Assembly (NCBI GenBank): GCA_918807975.1
Contig: OU964923.1
Coordinates: forward strand, 2,728,001 to 2,792,000
Direction of reading: 5' to 3'
From: Aplidium turbinatum
Taxonomy: Eukaryota > Chordata > Ascidiacea > Aplousobranchia > Polyclinidae
Length of the DNA stretch: 64,000 nucleotides
The position numbers and the translations under genes were made by a program. The number at the start of each line of letters is the position of its first letter. Position 1 is the first letter of the stretch. The notes beneath the pieces were generated by a model that saw only the letters and a program-made list of their open reading frames with translations, searched no databases and was not told the DNA's origin. Positions 1 through 12,900 of the stretch are shown piece after piece.

Positions 1-594
1 GTATTTAATCATTTGGAACGTAAAAATGTATGGTCACGTAAAAGGCTTTATTAACAAATTACGACTTTGGAAAGCTCACATGCAGATTGAAAATTTTTCC
101 AATTTCCAACTTTGAGAGACTATGGAATGCATCCTGAGAAGAAAACTGACTTTGCAGACCAACTTGAAAAATTGTTGTATGAATTTTTGGCTCGTTTCAA
201 GGACTTCAAATCTCATGAACATTTGTTTGATATATTCTCTTCGCCATTCAACACGGACAGTGACAAAGCACCAGCTGATATCCAACTTGAACTGATTGAT
301 TGGGAAAAAGCAGTCGGAAAAAAAACAGCTGCAAATTTCTCACTAAACTGAAAATAAAGTCGGTGTGACAATAAATTTGAACAACAGTTTTGTTTAGAAA
401 ATTATGCGTCTTGACGTATTATATCTGCAAAGAGATAACCCCTAATAATGCCATAAGAATAACAAGAACAACAAAACAATACATTTTTATTCCTGCAACT
501 ACTAGAAACCATATGTTAAATAAACGTGCGGCCCGCGGTTTCACCCAGTTATTTATATATGGCCCTCCTGTAATAAAGGTTGCACACCCCTGAT
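1..594 (+). mobile_element. hAT DNA transposon, right end (GTF2IRD2/ZBED-like transposase 3' part)
   Basis: The element enters from outside the window. Frame 2 (positions 2-112) reads YGHVKGFINKLRLWKAHMQ and then IENFSNFQL. Frame 1 continues from 112 with DYGMHPEKKTDFADQLEKLL and later FDIFSSPFNTDSDKAPADIQ, ending in a stop near 349. These are typical C-terminal segments of hAT transposases of the kind domesticated in GTF2IRD2 and ZBED proteins. The reading frame changes near position 111, so this copy is not translatable across that point. The element ends in a GC-rich stretch and the terminus GGTTGCACACCCCTG (580-594), a classic hAT CA...TG end. The 8 bases after it (ATCTAAGT) should be the target duplication; the left copy lies outside the window. 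The transposase is of the same family as the copy at 31560-33494. Confidence 0.85.
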
Positions 595-602
595 CTAAGT
601 TT

Positions 603-1420
603 TAGATCAACTTCGCAAACGTGCAGTTGGGGTTTTGAAGAGTTTCAGTTATGGTTCCAATAGGTTCAAAACATCTCTCATTTCTAAGGTTTCCAAACAA
701 TTGCGACGCGTTTTTACATCCGTCAGTGTCCATCAGGAGAAGTTCCGTGTACGAAACAACAAGATCCGCGTCGAGCTCCGGATGGAGTCCAGCATAGAAA
801 CTGTCTATCTCGCCTTGCTCTTTTTTGTTTATTTTATGTCATTTTTGCATCGTGTTTATTTCAGTTTGGTAAATGTTTTTCAGGTTTAGCTGCATCTTTC
901 TTCACTTTTAAAATTTACCCGATGACGTTGCGGCCGTAATAAATCCTTCGTACTCGTTACCCTACATCGGTTTAACCTTGAACAAGTTTTAACACTCGCG
1001 TTTCGTCGCTTCTACCTTTTAACCTCTGCCATGTTGCGGTATCGGTTTGGTTTCATTTGAAACGAAGGTCGCAGGGTTTAAAGTAGTGAAGTAACAAGGC
1101 GATTGTCATGTCAAGTAATCTAGTACGAAAAATACGTCTTTAATACATTGATTCGATGTCAAAGGAACGAATTTTGCCAGTTCGTGGCAGTCCGGGCCAC
1201 CAAGTCTGGCAGTATCGCCGTATTCCGGCTGGGAAAGAAGTACAACGAGAAATTATACGTTTCATTATCTCATTGAGAAACTCACAGCACGTGAACTGAA
1301 GGCTGGCAGGATTGACTGTGCGACTCTTCGTTGTATGAACGCAAATTTGTTGCCACAACTACCCAACCAGATAACAACATCAGCACTTTGATTGACGCGC
1401 ACAGTCTCACAATCGAGTCC
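603..1420. other. No gene recognised
   Basis: About 800 bases between the hAT end and the minisatellite. Short open frames exist on both strands (for example 635-889 plus and 1140-1358 minus), but none has a recognisable domain, convincing splice signals or codon bias. Base composition is slightly richer in GC than the rest of the window. A 3' exon of the kinesin gene could lie here, but I cannot point to one. Confidence 0.4.
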
Positions 1421-1423
1421 TAA

Positions 1424-1770
1424 CCTAGTTGGCAACCTCCCAACTCAGCAGACAAGCCCCTCAACCCAGCTGACAAGCTTTAAACCTAGCTGATCAGCCC
1501 TTAGCCCAGTTAGAAAGCCCCTAACCCAGCGGAGGTCCTTAACTCAGCTAACAAGCTCCTATCCAGTTGACCGGCCCTTAACCCAGTTAGAAAGCCCCTA
1601 ACCCAGCTAACAAGTTCCTATTCCGGCTGACAAGTACTCAACCCAGTTGGTAACCAGGCTGACAAGCCCCCAATCTATCTGAAAAGTCCCTAATACAGCT
1701 TACATGTCTCTAACCCATTCAGAAAGTCCCTTAACCCAACTGACAAGCCCTTGGTCCATCTGACCGGTCT
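1424..1770. repeat. Degenerate minisatellite, unit about 20 bp
   Basis: A run of roughly 17 imperfect units built on the theme AACCCAGCTGACAAGCCCCT. Units vary by substitution (cagttagaaagcccct, cagctaacaagctcct, catctgaccggtct) and by 1-3 base length changes. The period stays near 19-22 bases throughout, and the divergence between units suggests an old array. No open frame runs through it. Confidence 0.8.
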
Positions 1771-2297
1771 GTATTGCAGTAAACACATTATCAGCTTTTA
1801 GTGTTTGAGTGCTTCAGGAATTTCAGAAAAAGGCCTTTAATACATTCCCCCCAGATATCGAGCTATGTGAGCACAACGGGCAACACTGACGACAAGACAT
1901 GCGACGTGCAGAGATTGGGAGACATCAATGATGCGATAACCACAGCTAGCTTGGAATTCTACACGTATTCGACCGTAACTCAACACTATTCAACATTAAA
2001 TTAACGTAATTTTCAACGCAATTGACAACGTCCAGTGCTGACACCAACTAACACGCAATTGTGACGTCACCAAGTCAATTGGGAAAATTTCACCAAAGAA
2101 AATTTTTGATGATTTTTTAGCAAATTGCAGTTTGGAATTTGACACGCCAAATTAGCGTAAAATGAATGTTGAAGAAACGATTACAAGTCAAAAGTGATTT
2201 GTTTCAATGACTGTATTGAGAAATTTGGTGGATTGGTGAAATCTTTCCCAAATTGAAGTAAAACATGAAGAATGTAGCGATACCACGTAGATCTTAC

Positions 2298-2561
2298 TTC
2301 AACGCCATCTACCGGATGCAACATCTTCGTCACTTTCCCACCAAAAGGCAGCTTACTGTTTTCCGTGCTCGAATGCTTTGTCAAAGAATCAATGTTTTCG
2401 CGGCCACTTGAGGCCCTAGGGCCGATACTGTTAAGACCCAAACACAACTTTACGTCATCATTCTCATCCTCCTCCTCTATAGCGCCCTCGACCGGATCTG
2501 ATATGAACCTCATATCCTCCGTTAGTTCAAAACTGTAGACGCTGAATGCATCTGACGAGTC
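2298..2561 (-). CDS. Probable C-terminal exon of the kinesin-3 gene
   Basis: On the minus strand this 264-base block follows an acceptor (gatgatacgcag) and ends at a strong donor (GTAAGAT). It is open in phase 0 at both ends, matching the phase-0 end of the exon at 3909-4037. The 88 codons begin DSSDAFSVYSFELTEDMRF and include the acidic run EGAIEEEDENDDVK, a serine-rich stretch and KMLHPVDGVE. The composition looks coding, but no domain is recognised. If it is used, the kinesin would be at least 1046 residues and another exon downstream would carry the stop. If the donor is not used, translation stops about 38 codons later, near 2181. Alternatively the gene ends just after 3909: read-through there gives a stop at 3828-3830, and this block is then not coding. 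Confidence 0.5.
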
Positions 2562-3908
2562 CTGCGTATCATCAGTACATCAGTCACGGGCCAGTTCTGT
2601 CGCTTCTAAGCCGCAAAAATTAACCACAGAAAGGTGACGCAGGCTCGAAGGGAAGAAAACTTACAAATTGAAAGAAATTGCCAAATTGTAAACGTTAAGT
2701 TACGCAAATTTTACAGCATATAAAACAATTAGTATAAATATTAATGCAAATTTTGCCTTCCTATCTCACTTTCTGTAAAATACTGATGGGGTGGAAGCTG
2801 ACTTGGTGATCTCGTAAGATCTTTCGCTTCCTTGCTTTCTCCTTTCATTATGTAATGTACCAGTGTATTTGTCGTGATAATTTGAGTAAAAATAAACCAG
2901 TGATTGAATTAGGTTGCTGCCTGCAATCCCCCATCAGTCCAGTGTGATGAAGAGTGATTTGACCATGAAGAAAAGTATTACAATACTAAGCTTGGATTCG
3001 TCCAAAGTATGAGTACGCAAATTTCCAGTATAGTCGGTTATTTCGACAACAGTTCCAGATATAACCGAGGATGGATGAATTGGGGAACAGATGACATTGT
3101 GCTGTCATAACCAGCCGCGCTTTGTGCACCCCTACTGATAACCCTGGAAGGGACTTGTTTAAAAGTGAACAAGCGCCATTCAAACACAGATGAAATCAAA
3201 TGTGAGATGATCACTTCAAGATGAAGGCGCAGCCTGGCATTGACCTATCACTTTCATCTTGATGCGTCACAATACGTGATTGTTATGAGTGGGCAAGCGC
3301 AGGCAGTGGTGAGGTTGCCATGGCAACATACTTCCTGGTTGTTCCGAGCGAACTTCTGGGCCTGGATCAGCTGATGGAGAAAATGAGCAAACTCGTTATT
3401 TTTACGTAAGTGGTTGAGACGTTAAACCGTTTTCAATGCAAAAGTGATCTTTGCAGGCGCCTATTTAACTTGGAATAATAATAATCAATCACATATTGTT
3501 GCATAAGAAAACTGGGATGCTGTTATAGTGATCACACATCAGACCCCGACCAGCATATCAGGCAGTCTTTACATTGATTCAACGTCCACAGACAGCTGAT
3601 TTGTTGGCGGGGGAGCAACGGTCATCAAGTCAAACAATCGAAACTTGCGTTCAAATGCTAACTAACTAACACCACACTTTGCGAGAACTACAACAACGAA
3701 AAGCTACGAGGGTCACTTGGAGTCACAATACAGAATACCCACAACAGGTTAAATATAGGAAAATTATTAGCGAAAGTACAGACCTTCTGAGTTTAGGGCG
3801 GGGCGGAGATAAAGCTCAAAGTGGAAATCATAATTCATCTAGCAGCCTTGCTAAATATGCATCTCCGCGCCTGAGGTTAATGTAACATTCATACAACGTT
3901 ATGCTTAC
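2562..3908. other. Intron or 3' flank of the kinesin gene
   Basis: If the exon at 2298-2561 is real, this 1.35 kb is an intron. A partial copy of the palindromic MITE lies at about 3568-3600 (acattgattcaacgtccaca). If the exon at 3909 instead reads through its donor, 3828-3908 adds a short coding tail ending in a stop at 3828-3830. Nothing else was recognised. Confidence 0.4.
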
Positions 3909-6900
3909 GTGATTGATGAGCCTAACACGGTTCTTCAGTTTATTCCCTGAGCTATAAGCGACAGCGTGCATGGCTCGCATCAGCGCGTCAAAGTCTTGTT
4001 GATCCTTAGGCTTTGATCTCCATTCCTCGCACAGTTGCTGTTAAGACAGGATGACAAAGTTGAGCGCAAGGGTCAAAGGTTATAGTTCAGCTTAAAAGTT
4101 TCATTGAATATTTCACAATAATGGGCAAAGTTAACGCATAAGAATTCTTTGGTGATGTTCAAATGATATTTCGGTAAAAACTACCAAAGCTTTACGTTCT
4201 TGCCTAAGTCCAAAGATTACAGGAGGGCCCAACACCTTTAGGTCTGAATCGGGCACAAAAACTCTTATTTCAATCCCAAAGATATAGGTTTTTATTTGAA
4301 GTCGGAAATATAACCCAAAATTAAATGTTCTGAATAACTCAAATTGGCAAAAGCAACCTATGGCTGCTTCGAGATGAGGCTGATGGTTTGTTATGTTTTG
4401 GGTTCTACTCGGTCTCATCTCATGCTATGGTTCATCTACTACAAGTCTGAGCTGAAAGCAATTTAAGGCTTGTCATGAAGGATAAAAAATTGGTCGGATT
4501 TAGAGTGCAGACGGAAAATCGAAGTTTGCTCGCATAAAAATTGTGCCGAAAAACCTGCCTGAATCCGCTTTTCCTTCTTCTCCAAACGTTCATATTTCCG
4601 TTGCAATGTATGGATTTCAGACTTCATCTGAGCGTCACCACGTGTCGGCCTGAATTGGGCCATTGACGACCGCCTCATTAGGGGGGCTGACATTTGACCG
4701 TCCATATCCCTCAGTTCCTGTGCAAGCAAACAAAGATATAAAGCAGAGCACGGTGCAGGCTAGCAGGTTACTAACATAATCTTTTATCGACAAATATGCT
4801 TCATGTTCCCAACATCTAATGACGGATTTATGAAAAACTAAATAAGCGATGCAGTGTACAGAATATTTCCTACAATGAAAAGTTTACGATTATAACAGAA
4901 CCAGTTGACGATGAACAATGTGGAACAATGTCACGTTGACATATAACAACCCGGGCTCATGAATTCCCAATATTTGAGATATTGACAGTGATTTCTGACG
5001 CCGTGTACAGCGGTAGACAAGAAGATCAAGTCTCGTGTTACGCGAAACCATCTGTTAATCATCATTTGAAAAACAGTGTTAAAAATAATGTGTAATTTTA
5101 TATAACAGATACTTGTTGCTCTCAGAAGTTACAAAATGGACAGTGCCGGTGCAGCAGTATGGAGGCTTAGTTGGATACATCCTAAACAGATTTCTTTAAT
5201 CTTAAGAGCTAAACCAGAACCGAAATTCAGTGCCAATTTGTAACATCTTCGGTATGACCAGACAGGGTATTGAACATAAGTCTATCGACACGAACTCACC
5301 TTTGTTGTCAGTTTCTTAAGGCTGGCGCTAGGCGGTGTGTCGACCTGCATCCCATAAGCAAAGAAAGTGATCGATCCGTTGTTGAAGTAGTCCAGGTGCT
5401 CCTGATTGACGGAAGGGATGACCACTACTCTGTTATGATTGAATTCAGGAGACAGAGTATCCTGGAAGAAGTCAAGATTATTAAACATTCTGAACAAAAA
5501 TTACAGAACCCAAAAAGCAGAAACTAAAGCCAGGTGAGAAACTGTTCCAACAACCGAACTATTATCGTCAGTAATGTTACAACTTGGGCAGATGGTGTAG
5601 AACAGTGGGCTGACTAGCCAAGCATCGGAAAAGCAAAACAAGTAGTGGAAGAACGAAACGTGTGGAAGCAATTGATAGCCAACCTTCGGGTCGGAGACGG
5701 CACATGATGAATGTTACAAATCGATTTGTAGCATTGATAATGGAAATAGTTCAGTTGCAGAAAGCTCTATGGAGCTAACATCAGTTTAGCTTCTACTTTT
5801 GGGGCTGTAATTAGTCCGCCTCGTTAGCTCAGTGGTTACGTGCCAGGCTCAAGATCACGCGGCGCAAGTTCGACTCTCGGGGTGTGCGCTTGAGCAACGC
5901 ATTTCAGGACTGCTCTCCATTCAGCGGCACCTAGTGAATGGAATAATTTCCCGGCAACAACACTTCAACAATCGGAAACTTCACTCTGCCAATCTCGGTA
6001 ACCAGCCCTGCGTCAAAAGCCTCTACAAGGATGGGAAACTACCAGGAATAACCAATCAAGGCTTTGTCAGTCCGAGGATAAAGATTCAAAACCAACCAAA
6101 CCAAACCAACCAATTTATACTCGGGTTAGCCAAAGATTCCAACCATTTTACTGGGAGCTAACACAGCGGGCAAACCGGATCAGTTAAGGGAGTTTACCTT
6201 AACAACTTTCGTGGACACCACTGTCTCATCACCATATGTCTTGTACTTAATGTAGCATCCTTTGCTGAACCTGGAGTTGTTGATTTCAGAAGAACGAATT
6301 TGAACCTGAAAAGTTATGAAACGAGGTTGAACATTGTCATTTTTACAGTTGCGCTGTATGTGTTATCTCGGGCAGCACAATTCGTCATTTGTTAGACTTT
6401 AAATCAGTGTAAAAATGATGAATTTTGCTGTCTGGATGTGCACTACACCAAAATATACCAACCAATATATGACTGTAAAGATTTTTTTTAATTCTAGCAA
6501 GTCAAGATTGCGTTAAACTTCATGAAATAGCGTTTGTTTCTGATCAATACATCAATGCAATCCTCACTCTGAAGTGGTATGGCTTCCCCAGCAATTCATC
6601 CGGTTCTTCTATGAAGCTTTCTTCATCCAATGCTTGACCATTAGCAGTGCAGGGGGTGACAGCAACGTACATGGTGCCTTCCTCTTGGCCCTGAACAACA
6701 TAAGGTTCTGTTTATGTCGGCGGTAGGTCACCATAATATAGAGTGCTCAACTTTGCTAATGGTCAACAAAAAACGGAATCTTTTGCAATAAAGTTTAAAC
6801 ATTTGTAGTTTGAAGGTTCATACACTTTCTCAAACGCCGCAAATACCAGGATGATAAAATGACCTTATAATCGGTGATGGTTAGCTTGTCGTCGAAGTCC

Positions 6901-9900
6901 AGCACGTAGGAGAGAGATTGCAAAAAGACGTTGGCCGTCCCTAGCATGATGTCCTCGGGGGGGTCGTAGAAGGGGTCCTCTTTTAAGGGGATACTCTTGT
7001 ACGCGTCATCGCCGTCTACGTACTTCTGGTACAATTCCTGGTAATGATGAAAGCGAACAGTTGTGACTTTGTTGCGCAACACTGCCGGCTGTCTGCTCAC
7101 AATGGGATGCGGCTACCTGCTGTTATTTCAAGGGCCCGGAACGTTTAATTTAAAGTTTGAATAAAAAACGTAACACTTGCAAGTAATGACGAACGACTTG
7201 ATTAGAAATATGAAGCCAATTTAGTGCCGATGCCCTGTGGATTCTTCACAGAAGCAAGTCGTCGCGCGCCACGGGCTGGTATCGAACTTTCAACCTTCAG
7301 GTTGGTAACCTCAGAGCTTGTACAAAGACAAGAAACAAAATTTTGCCAATAGCCAAAGATATTGTTGTGAAGCATCTAGGCCGTTTGTTTCACCTGGATG
7401 ATGTATCGCCTGTTCATAAACTTCCCGCGTTCCCACATCCATATGTTTCCATTCAGCAGGTTCTTCACTCTCACCATCACCCTGGGAGATATATTAGGCC
7501 ATGATCAGTATTAGAAACAAAGATGAGCAGCGGTCGAAAACTATTTGAAATTAGTGGTGCGATACTGATGAGCCTAGCCTGATGGGAAAACACGATGTCT
7601 ATCGCTGTCAATTGTTGACACAATCGATTGCAGAAAAACAAAGACGAGATGTTACCTATTTAAAGGTGTGAGGTAATAAATAGAAAATAAATCTGGATCT
7701 AATTCTAATCATTTTGTAAAGCATTAGGTACAGGTATTTTCACTATGACTTGAAACTACTGGACCACTTTCAATGAATGCTGAGGGAGGAAGATGCCTCC
7801 GCTTTATTAGAAATTATAAAATATTAATGAAGTTAAAAAAACTACTCAATTGACACTGTCACTGTCATTGACACTGTCTGCTTTGTAAAGCGCTGAGAAG
7901 CAACGCATTCTGCGATGGATACAGCGCTATATAAAAACTAACATTACTATTATTACTAATTGTGTTTCCAGTCTCAAGAGTTTGTGTAATTCAGAGAAGA
8001 TGCCAAATACAACCCTGGATGAAGAATTTACTTCGGTGAGCTCGGGTTAAGGATAAAGCATTGAAAGAAACAAAAGTTCTAAATAACTTACTTGGTTCCT
8101 TTATCTTTCTCCTCCTGATACCCTCCTGAGATGAGGACTAGTTCAAAGTGTCGGTATTTATTCAGTTCTTCCGAGACTGCATTCACCTCACTAATCATCG
8201 GAAGCAGCTCAAGGACTTGCTCCTGAGCTCTTTGTTGATCTAAAATGAATGCAGATGAAGAATTTGCACCTCAAAGTCCATAACATGACATTCGTACTTG
8301 GAGATGGGAAACTACCAACTACTCCAGACGAGGCTATCCAGGCATCAGGTTCATTTCATCTTCTCCAAACAAGAAGTCGAACATGAATTTTAATTTGTAT
8401 CTCAAAATCGATATCCCGATATTCCAAGAATGCTCCAAGACGACCAAGCAATCCACATCCGGAGTTCAGACTTGTCGCAAACAACAATTTTAGACAACCC
8501 TTAGTCACGTGACCACAGAGGTTTGATGACGGCATAAAATGTAAATAACAGACGTGACGTAATCATGTTGTCTCAGTATCTCAACACGCATGCTCCAAAG
8601 AGACCAGGATAATTGAGAGAATATTGTTGATGTTTCAAACTCATCACTTTAACGACTTACATTTACGAACTAGAAAACCCACCGAAAACATTACGCATCC
8701 CGTTGAACACAATAATAAGCTTGATTGGTGATTGACTTGTGAGAAACATAAATGTCAGATGGCGGTTGATGTCTGCTTGGAAAACTCATCTCTTACCTTT
8801 GGTCATTCCCGTTTGAGTTGCGAAACCGCTTTGTTCTGCCAGTTCCTTCTGGGCAAAGTCCCAGTCAACGTGGGCAGGAACCCCCTCTGCTAAGTCCGGT
8901 TTCAAGGGGTTGACAAAGATGAACAGATGGTTGGACCCTGTGGAGAATCGATTGATTAATATACTGACAATTGTATCTGAATTTTGGTGCTGTTTGTTTA
9001 AATGTTTGGGTGGCAGCTGACTTTGATGATCTTTTGGTGTTTCGCTGCCATTCTTGTGCGAATTATTTGAGTTTCGTTGTGTTTTTGAATAATTTTGTTT
9101 TTTCACCAACAAAACAAATAAACTGAACTGAACAATTGATTACTCTATCTGTACCTTACTCAGTTATGTGGTAACAGATATGAATAAGAAAACTAATTAA
9201 TAGTTGTTTTTTTTTTTACAGTCTAAACCTAGTGATTGCTTCTGTATTATGCAGACCGCCCATTTGAGGAAGTGTCTTAGTACCAGATCGCCTTTTCCAG
9301 TTAGTTTTTTCCACTTATGGTCAGATATGCATAAAAGTCCTTCATGGTAAATTATTTACTTATATGCTATGCATGCCATAAACGTATCTGGAGGTGCCGT
9401 ATTGCAAAACATAGCTGTGAGGTCATGCACGAGAATGGAATCAGGGATTTTTCATCTGGTAGATCAATCACCTTTTTATTTTAGAGAAGTAACCTACAAT
9501 TTTTTTGCCTATTGCAAGTCAACTAGATGCGTGAATAGTGAAGAACAAGTTGAGAAAAACCAAAACTTGTTATCTGAAGACGCCTGCGATGGATGGAAAT
9601 GGAGCCGGATGAAGGACTAAGCACGTTTTGAGACGTTATGGCAATCTATTTGGTATATTTTATCGGTGGCAATGATGACATAATGATACTGATATTACCC
9701 ACCCAGCAACACTCTGTCATGATGTTCGAGCTTTCTCTCCCCGGTCAGAGGAGCTCCGTTGACCTTGGTTCGAGCCCCGGCGCTGCCAGGCTTTATCACA
9801 ATCTCATCATTGTTGTAGGAGATGGATGCGTGCTGCTTCTGGATGCTGAGGAGTGTGCAGAAAGACGAAACACGTGATGAGTTCACCTACAATCTCTCAC

Positions 9901-12900
9901 GTACAAACCTCAACTATTTGCAAATCAGACTTTTGTTCAGTTAAGTTAAGGCAAGAAATAAACTTAAAAAATTTCAAGGAAAATTCCCATATCGAATTAG
10001 CATTTTTCTAGTCATCATTCATCAGCGAAATTTTATTAACGCATGTCAGCCTTGTCATCATTACGTCACAAAAACGTCACTTTAATTACCTCAGCCCAGT
10101 GAGGATGATGTCAGGAGAAGGATCCGCATCTTTCCTTCCGATCAGCGTCGTCTTCCCCTTCACAACCGGATGGTGGATGACTCCAGAGAGCATGGGATCC
10201 TCGTTGAGATTGACAAAGTGAGGTTGTGTAATCTTCCCACTCCCGTGCTGCTTCTCGAGCACTGCATCTTCTTCCCGCGACTGTTGATAAAACGCTTTTT
10301 ACACAGTTTTAGTTTACTCTTCATGCTTCAAAGAAGTTTAGTCTTCAACCTGAAACACCAGAGGTCAACCAGTTGTCTGCATCTTCATTTGTCTCTACCG
10401 TTGACATTTTTAAGTTGGATTATTCTTCTAATTATAAAATTCCGTGTGTTCTTTTGGCGACCACACGCTAAGCTACCACAAATAGTTCACCATGACGACC
10501 AGGTTTACTTGCGACGACGATTACTGTACTTCCGACTAGATTACTGTACCCCAAGGATAAAATAATAATAATAATATTGAAAACACACAACAAGTCCAAC
10601 CACTCATATCCCACGCGACGTTGCACCTGGACTTGGAACAGTCAACAAACCTGAGTGAGTTTGGCATCCCATCCAATGTTGTCATCCATCATCTGCTGGT
10701 TGGCGAGGAGTTGTTCTCGGATCTCTTCCTGCATTTTGCGTCGCATCTCTTCAATTTCTGTGAAACAAAGCGAAAGATACAGTTTTGAAAAGATGTGAAG
10801 ACACGATCCCGGATGTGAAGATGATGAGTGAATAAGTGAAATTTAGCAGTTGGTGGAGAGTCTTTCAAACAAAAGACCTCAGAGCTCCATCGTTTTCTCA
10901 CCTTCCGGACTCATTCCTGGCTGACTAGCTTGAAGAGGAAGAGTTCCTCCTGCAGCCTTCTTCAACCTCTCATTCTCCTCTCTAAGTTCCCGGATCAATT
11001 TATCAATCGGGTTTTCGTTAACAACGGCCTTGTTCTTGATCTTCTTCGCTCTGTCAGCGTACCTGATGACGTAAGGAAGGTTTAACAAACGTAACTTCAT
11101 TCATGCGTGACCTTTGGAATAGATTCAAATTCATTCATTTTAATGCATTCGGTATAGAAAATGTCAACTTAGGTTAGATAGAGGAGATATTCTTCTTGCG
11201 TTTGAGGCCGCCGCAGGTCACGTGGTTACATCACATTATATCCAGGCGCAGCAGCCAATGGGTTGTGTGTTCATCGAACTATGTCTGATATAGGAGATAG
11301 GATATAAAATAGAATAAAAGATTTAAGATGGATATACGTATGAATAATTGAATACAGAATATAAGATGCCAAAGTGCAATTGGTGGTCCTATACTTAGTA
11401 CCAAGCATTTGGGGGTGAAAAGATAATGTTCTAATTACAGTAAGTCTTCGGCAGTAACAAGAGTAGGGTTGCCAGTTTCTTTTCCTCGACCGCCTTTCCA
11501 CTCTAGCAACTAAAGCCACGCAATTTATTACAGCCTGGGTAGAGATAAGCGGTTTCATAACCTTAACCCAGCCTAAGTCGGGTATCGTTGTAATAATTGA
11601 AAGACAGCGCCATATTCTCTACGTCATCATATTGTGATCTCTACGTCATCATATTGTGATATCTACGTCATCATGTTGTGATCGGAACCTTTTGCAAAAA
11701 TCATATTTCAAAATATGTTTATTTTAAACACTTCTATCAGGTAATTTTGCAATGAAGTAAAAGAAATGTAGGTACATAAGAGCACACCAACCTTAAAGTG
11801 GAAAGGGTTTCGTCATAATTGATATCGGCAGGCGATAGTGCGGCTATCATGATGGTCTTCGAGTTGCCACCGAGAGCACTCATGAGCAGTTTGGTGAGCA
11901 CTGAGTCTCGGTAAGGAACAAGAACCTTCTTCTTCCCCATGGACAAGTCCGCCAGAGCCTAAAGTACCCAAGTATTGTTAAGTTGATACATGAACATGAT
12001 CACTGGTTTAGTGGACAACAAGTTCGGCTCTGTGTCAGAGGGTCTGGGTTCGATTCCTCGTTAGGCTATATCAAAAACTTCATACAAATGTCACTAAAGT
12101 TTGTTCCTGCTTGGCAGCGTCATAATACGGGCGTGCCAACACTGTATTGTGCCATTTCAAGTGTAGCACATGTGCCGCACACTGATGCACAGTCCATTGT
12201 AAGTTGTGGAATGTGTTACAAAACAAACACCAAATAAACTGGATACCGGTTGTTTGCAAGAACTTGTCAAAGCCAACAACCAATTTCAAGATCAACTTGA
12301 CTTGTAACTTGTCAGACCATGAAACAAACTGATTTCAACCGAGTTGTGTTTACACTCCACTATAACTTACAGAGATCACATTTCCTAACGCAGAAAGTGA
12401 TTTGTTGATATTGGCTCCTTCCTTCAACCTGTCGCCAGTGGCTCCGGTGCTGTCCGCTCTCTCCGAACCTAAAAGATTCATCATCGATAAGTGCTCGGAA
12501 CTGTTTGCTGCTGTGTTTGTGAAAGACGACGTGATGCTGCTACTACTGTTTGTTGAAAACTTTTCCAAAAAGCTTTAAAAAATAATGAATTTCAAGCTTT
12601 ACAAACGTTTTTTCTTTATTTCAGAGAAACATTTGGTGAACTAACATCATGCTACTTATCGTTAGAGGAATGAAAAGCCTTTGAAAGCTCAACCCTAGCA
12701 GTTTCGCAAACTAGTGGACGCTTTAAACCACTGACGCAGGCCCGGTCGCGAAATTTTTTTCACACGAACTTTCTGTCGCATTTGCATATTTCTGTAAGTG
12801 TAGCCATTACTGGTTACCGCGCGGCGCGCGTAACTGTTTTTACCGATTTTCGCCCTCACAGCAGTCGATTTTCGCCCTCCAGGTTCAAATCTAAACATTG

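Larger units (their letters stand above)
3909..8239 (-). other. KIF28: Kinesin tail exons (exons 18-25)
   Basis: After the FHA domain come a predicted helical stretch ([19 protein letters not shown]), [17 protein letters not shown] and [17 protein letters not shown]. Next is [20 protein letters not shown], with the DPF-x-DPPE signature seen in KIF28/KLP-6-type tails, then [23 protein letters not shown] and a basic coiled-coil-like [14 protein letters not shown]. The last assigned exon ends [10 protein letters not shown]. No lipid-binding or CAP-Gly domain is visible. The exon at 4559-4717 appears to end at a GC donor (cag|gcaggt). Using the GT four bases downstream would put a stop in the next exon. 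Confidence 0.85.
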
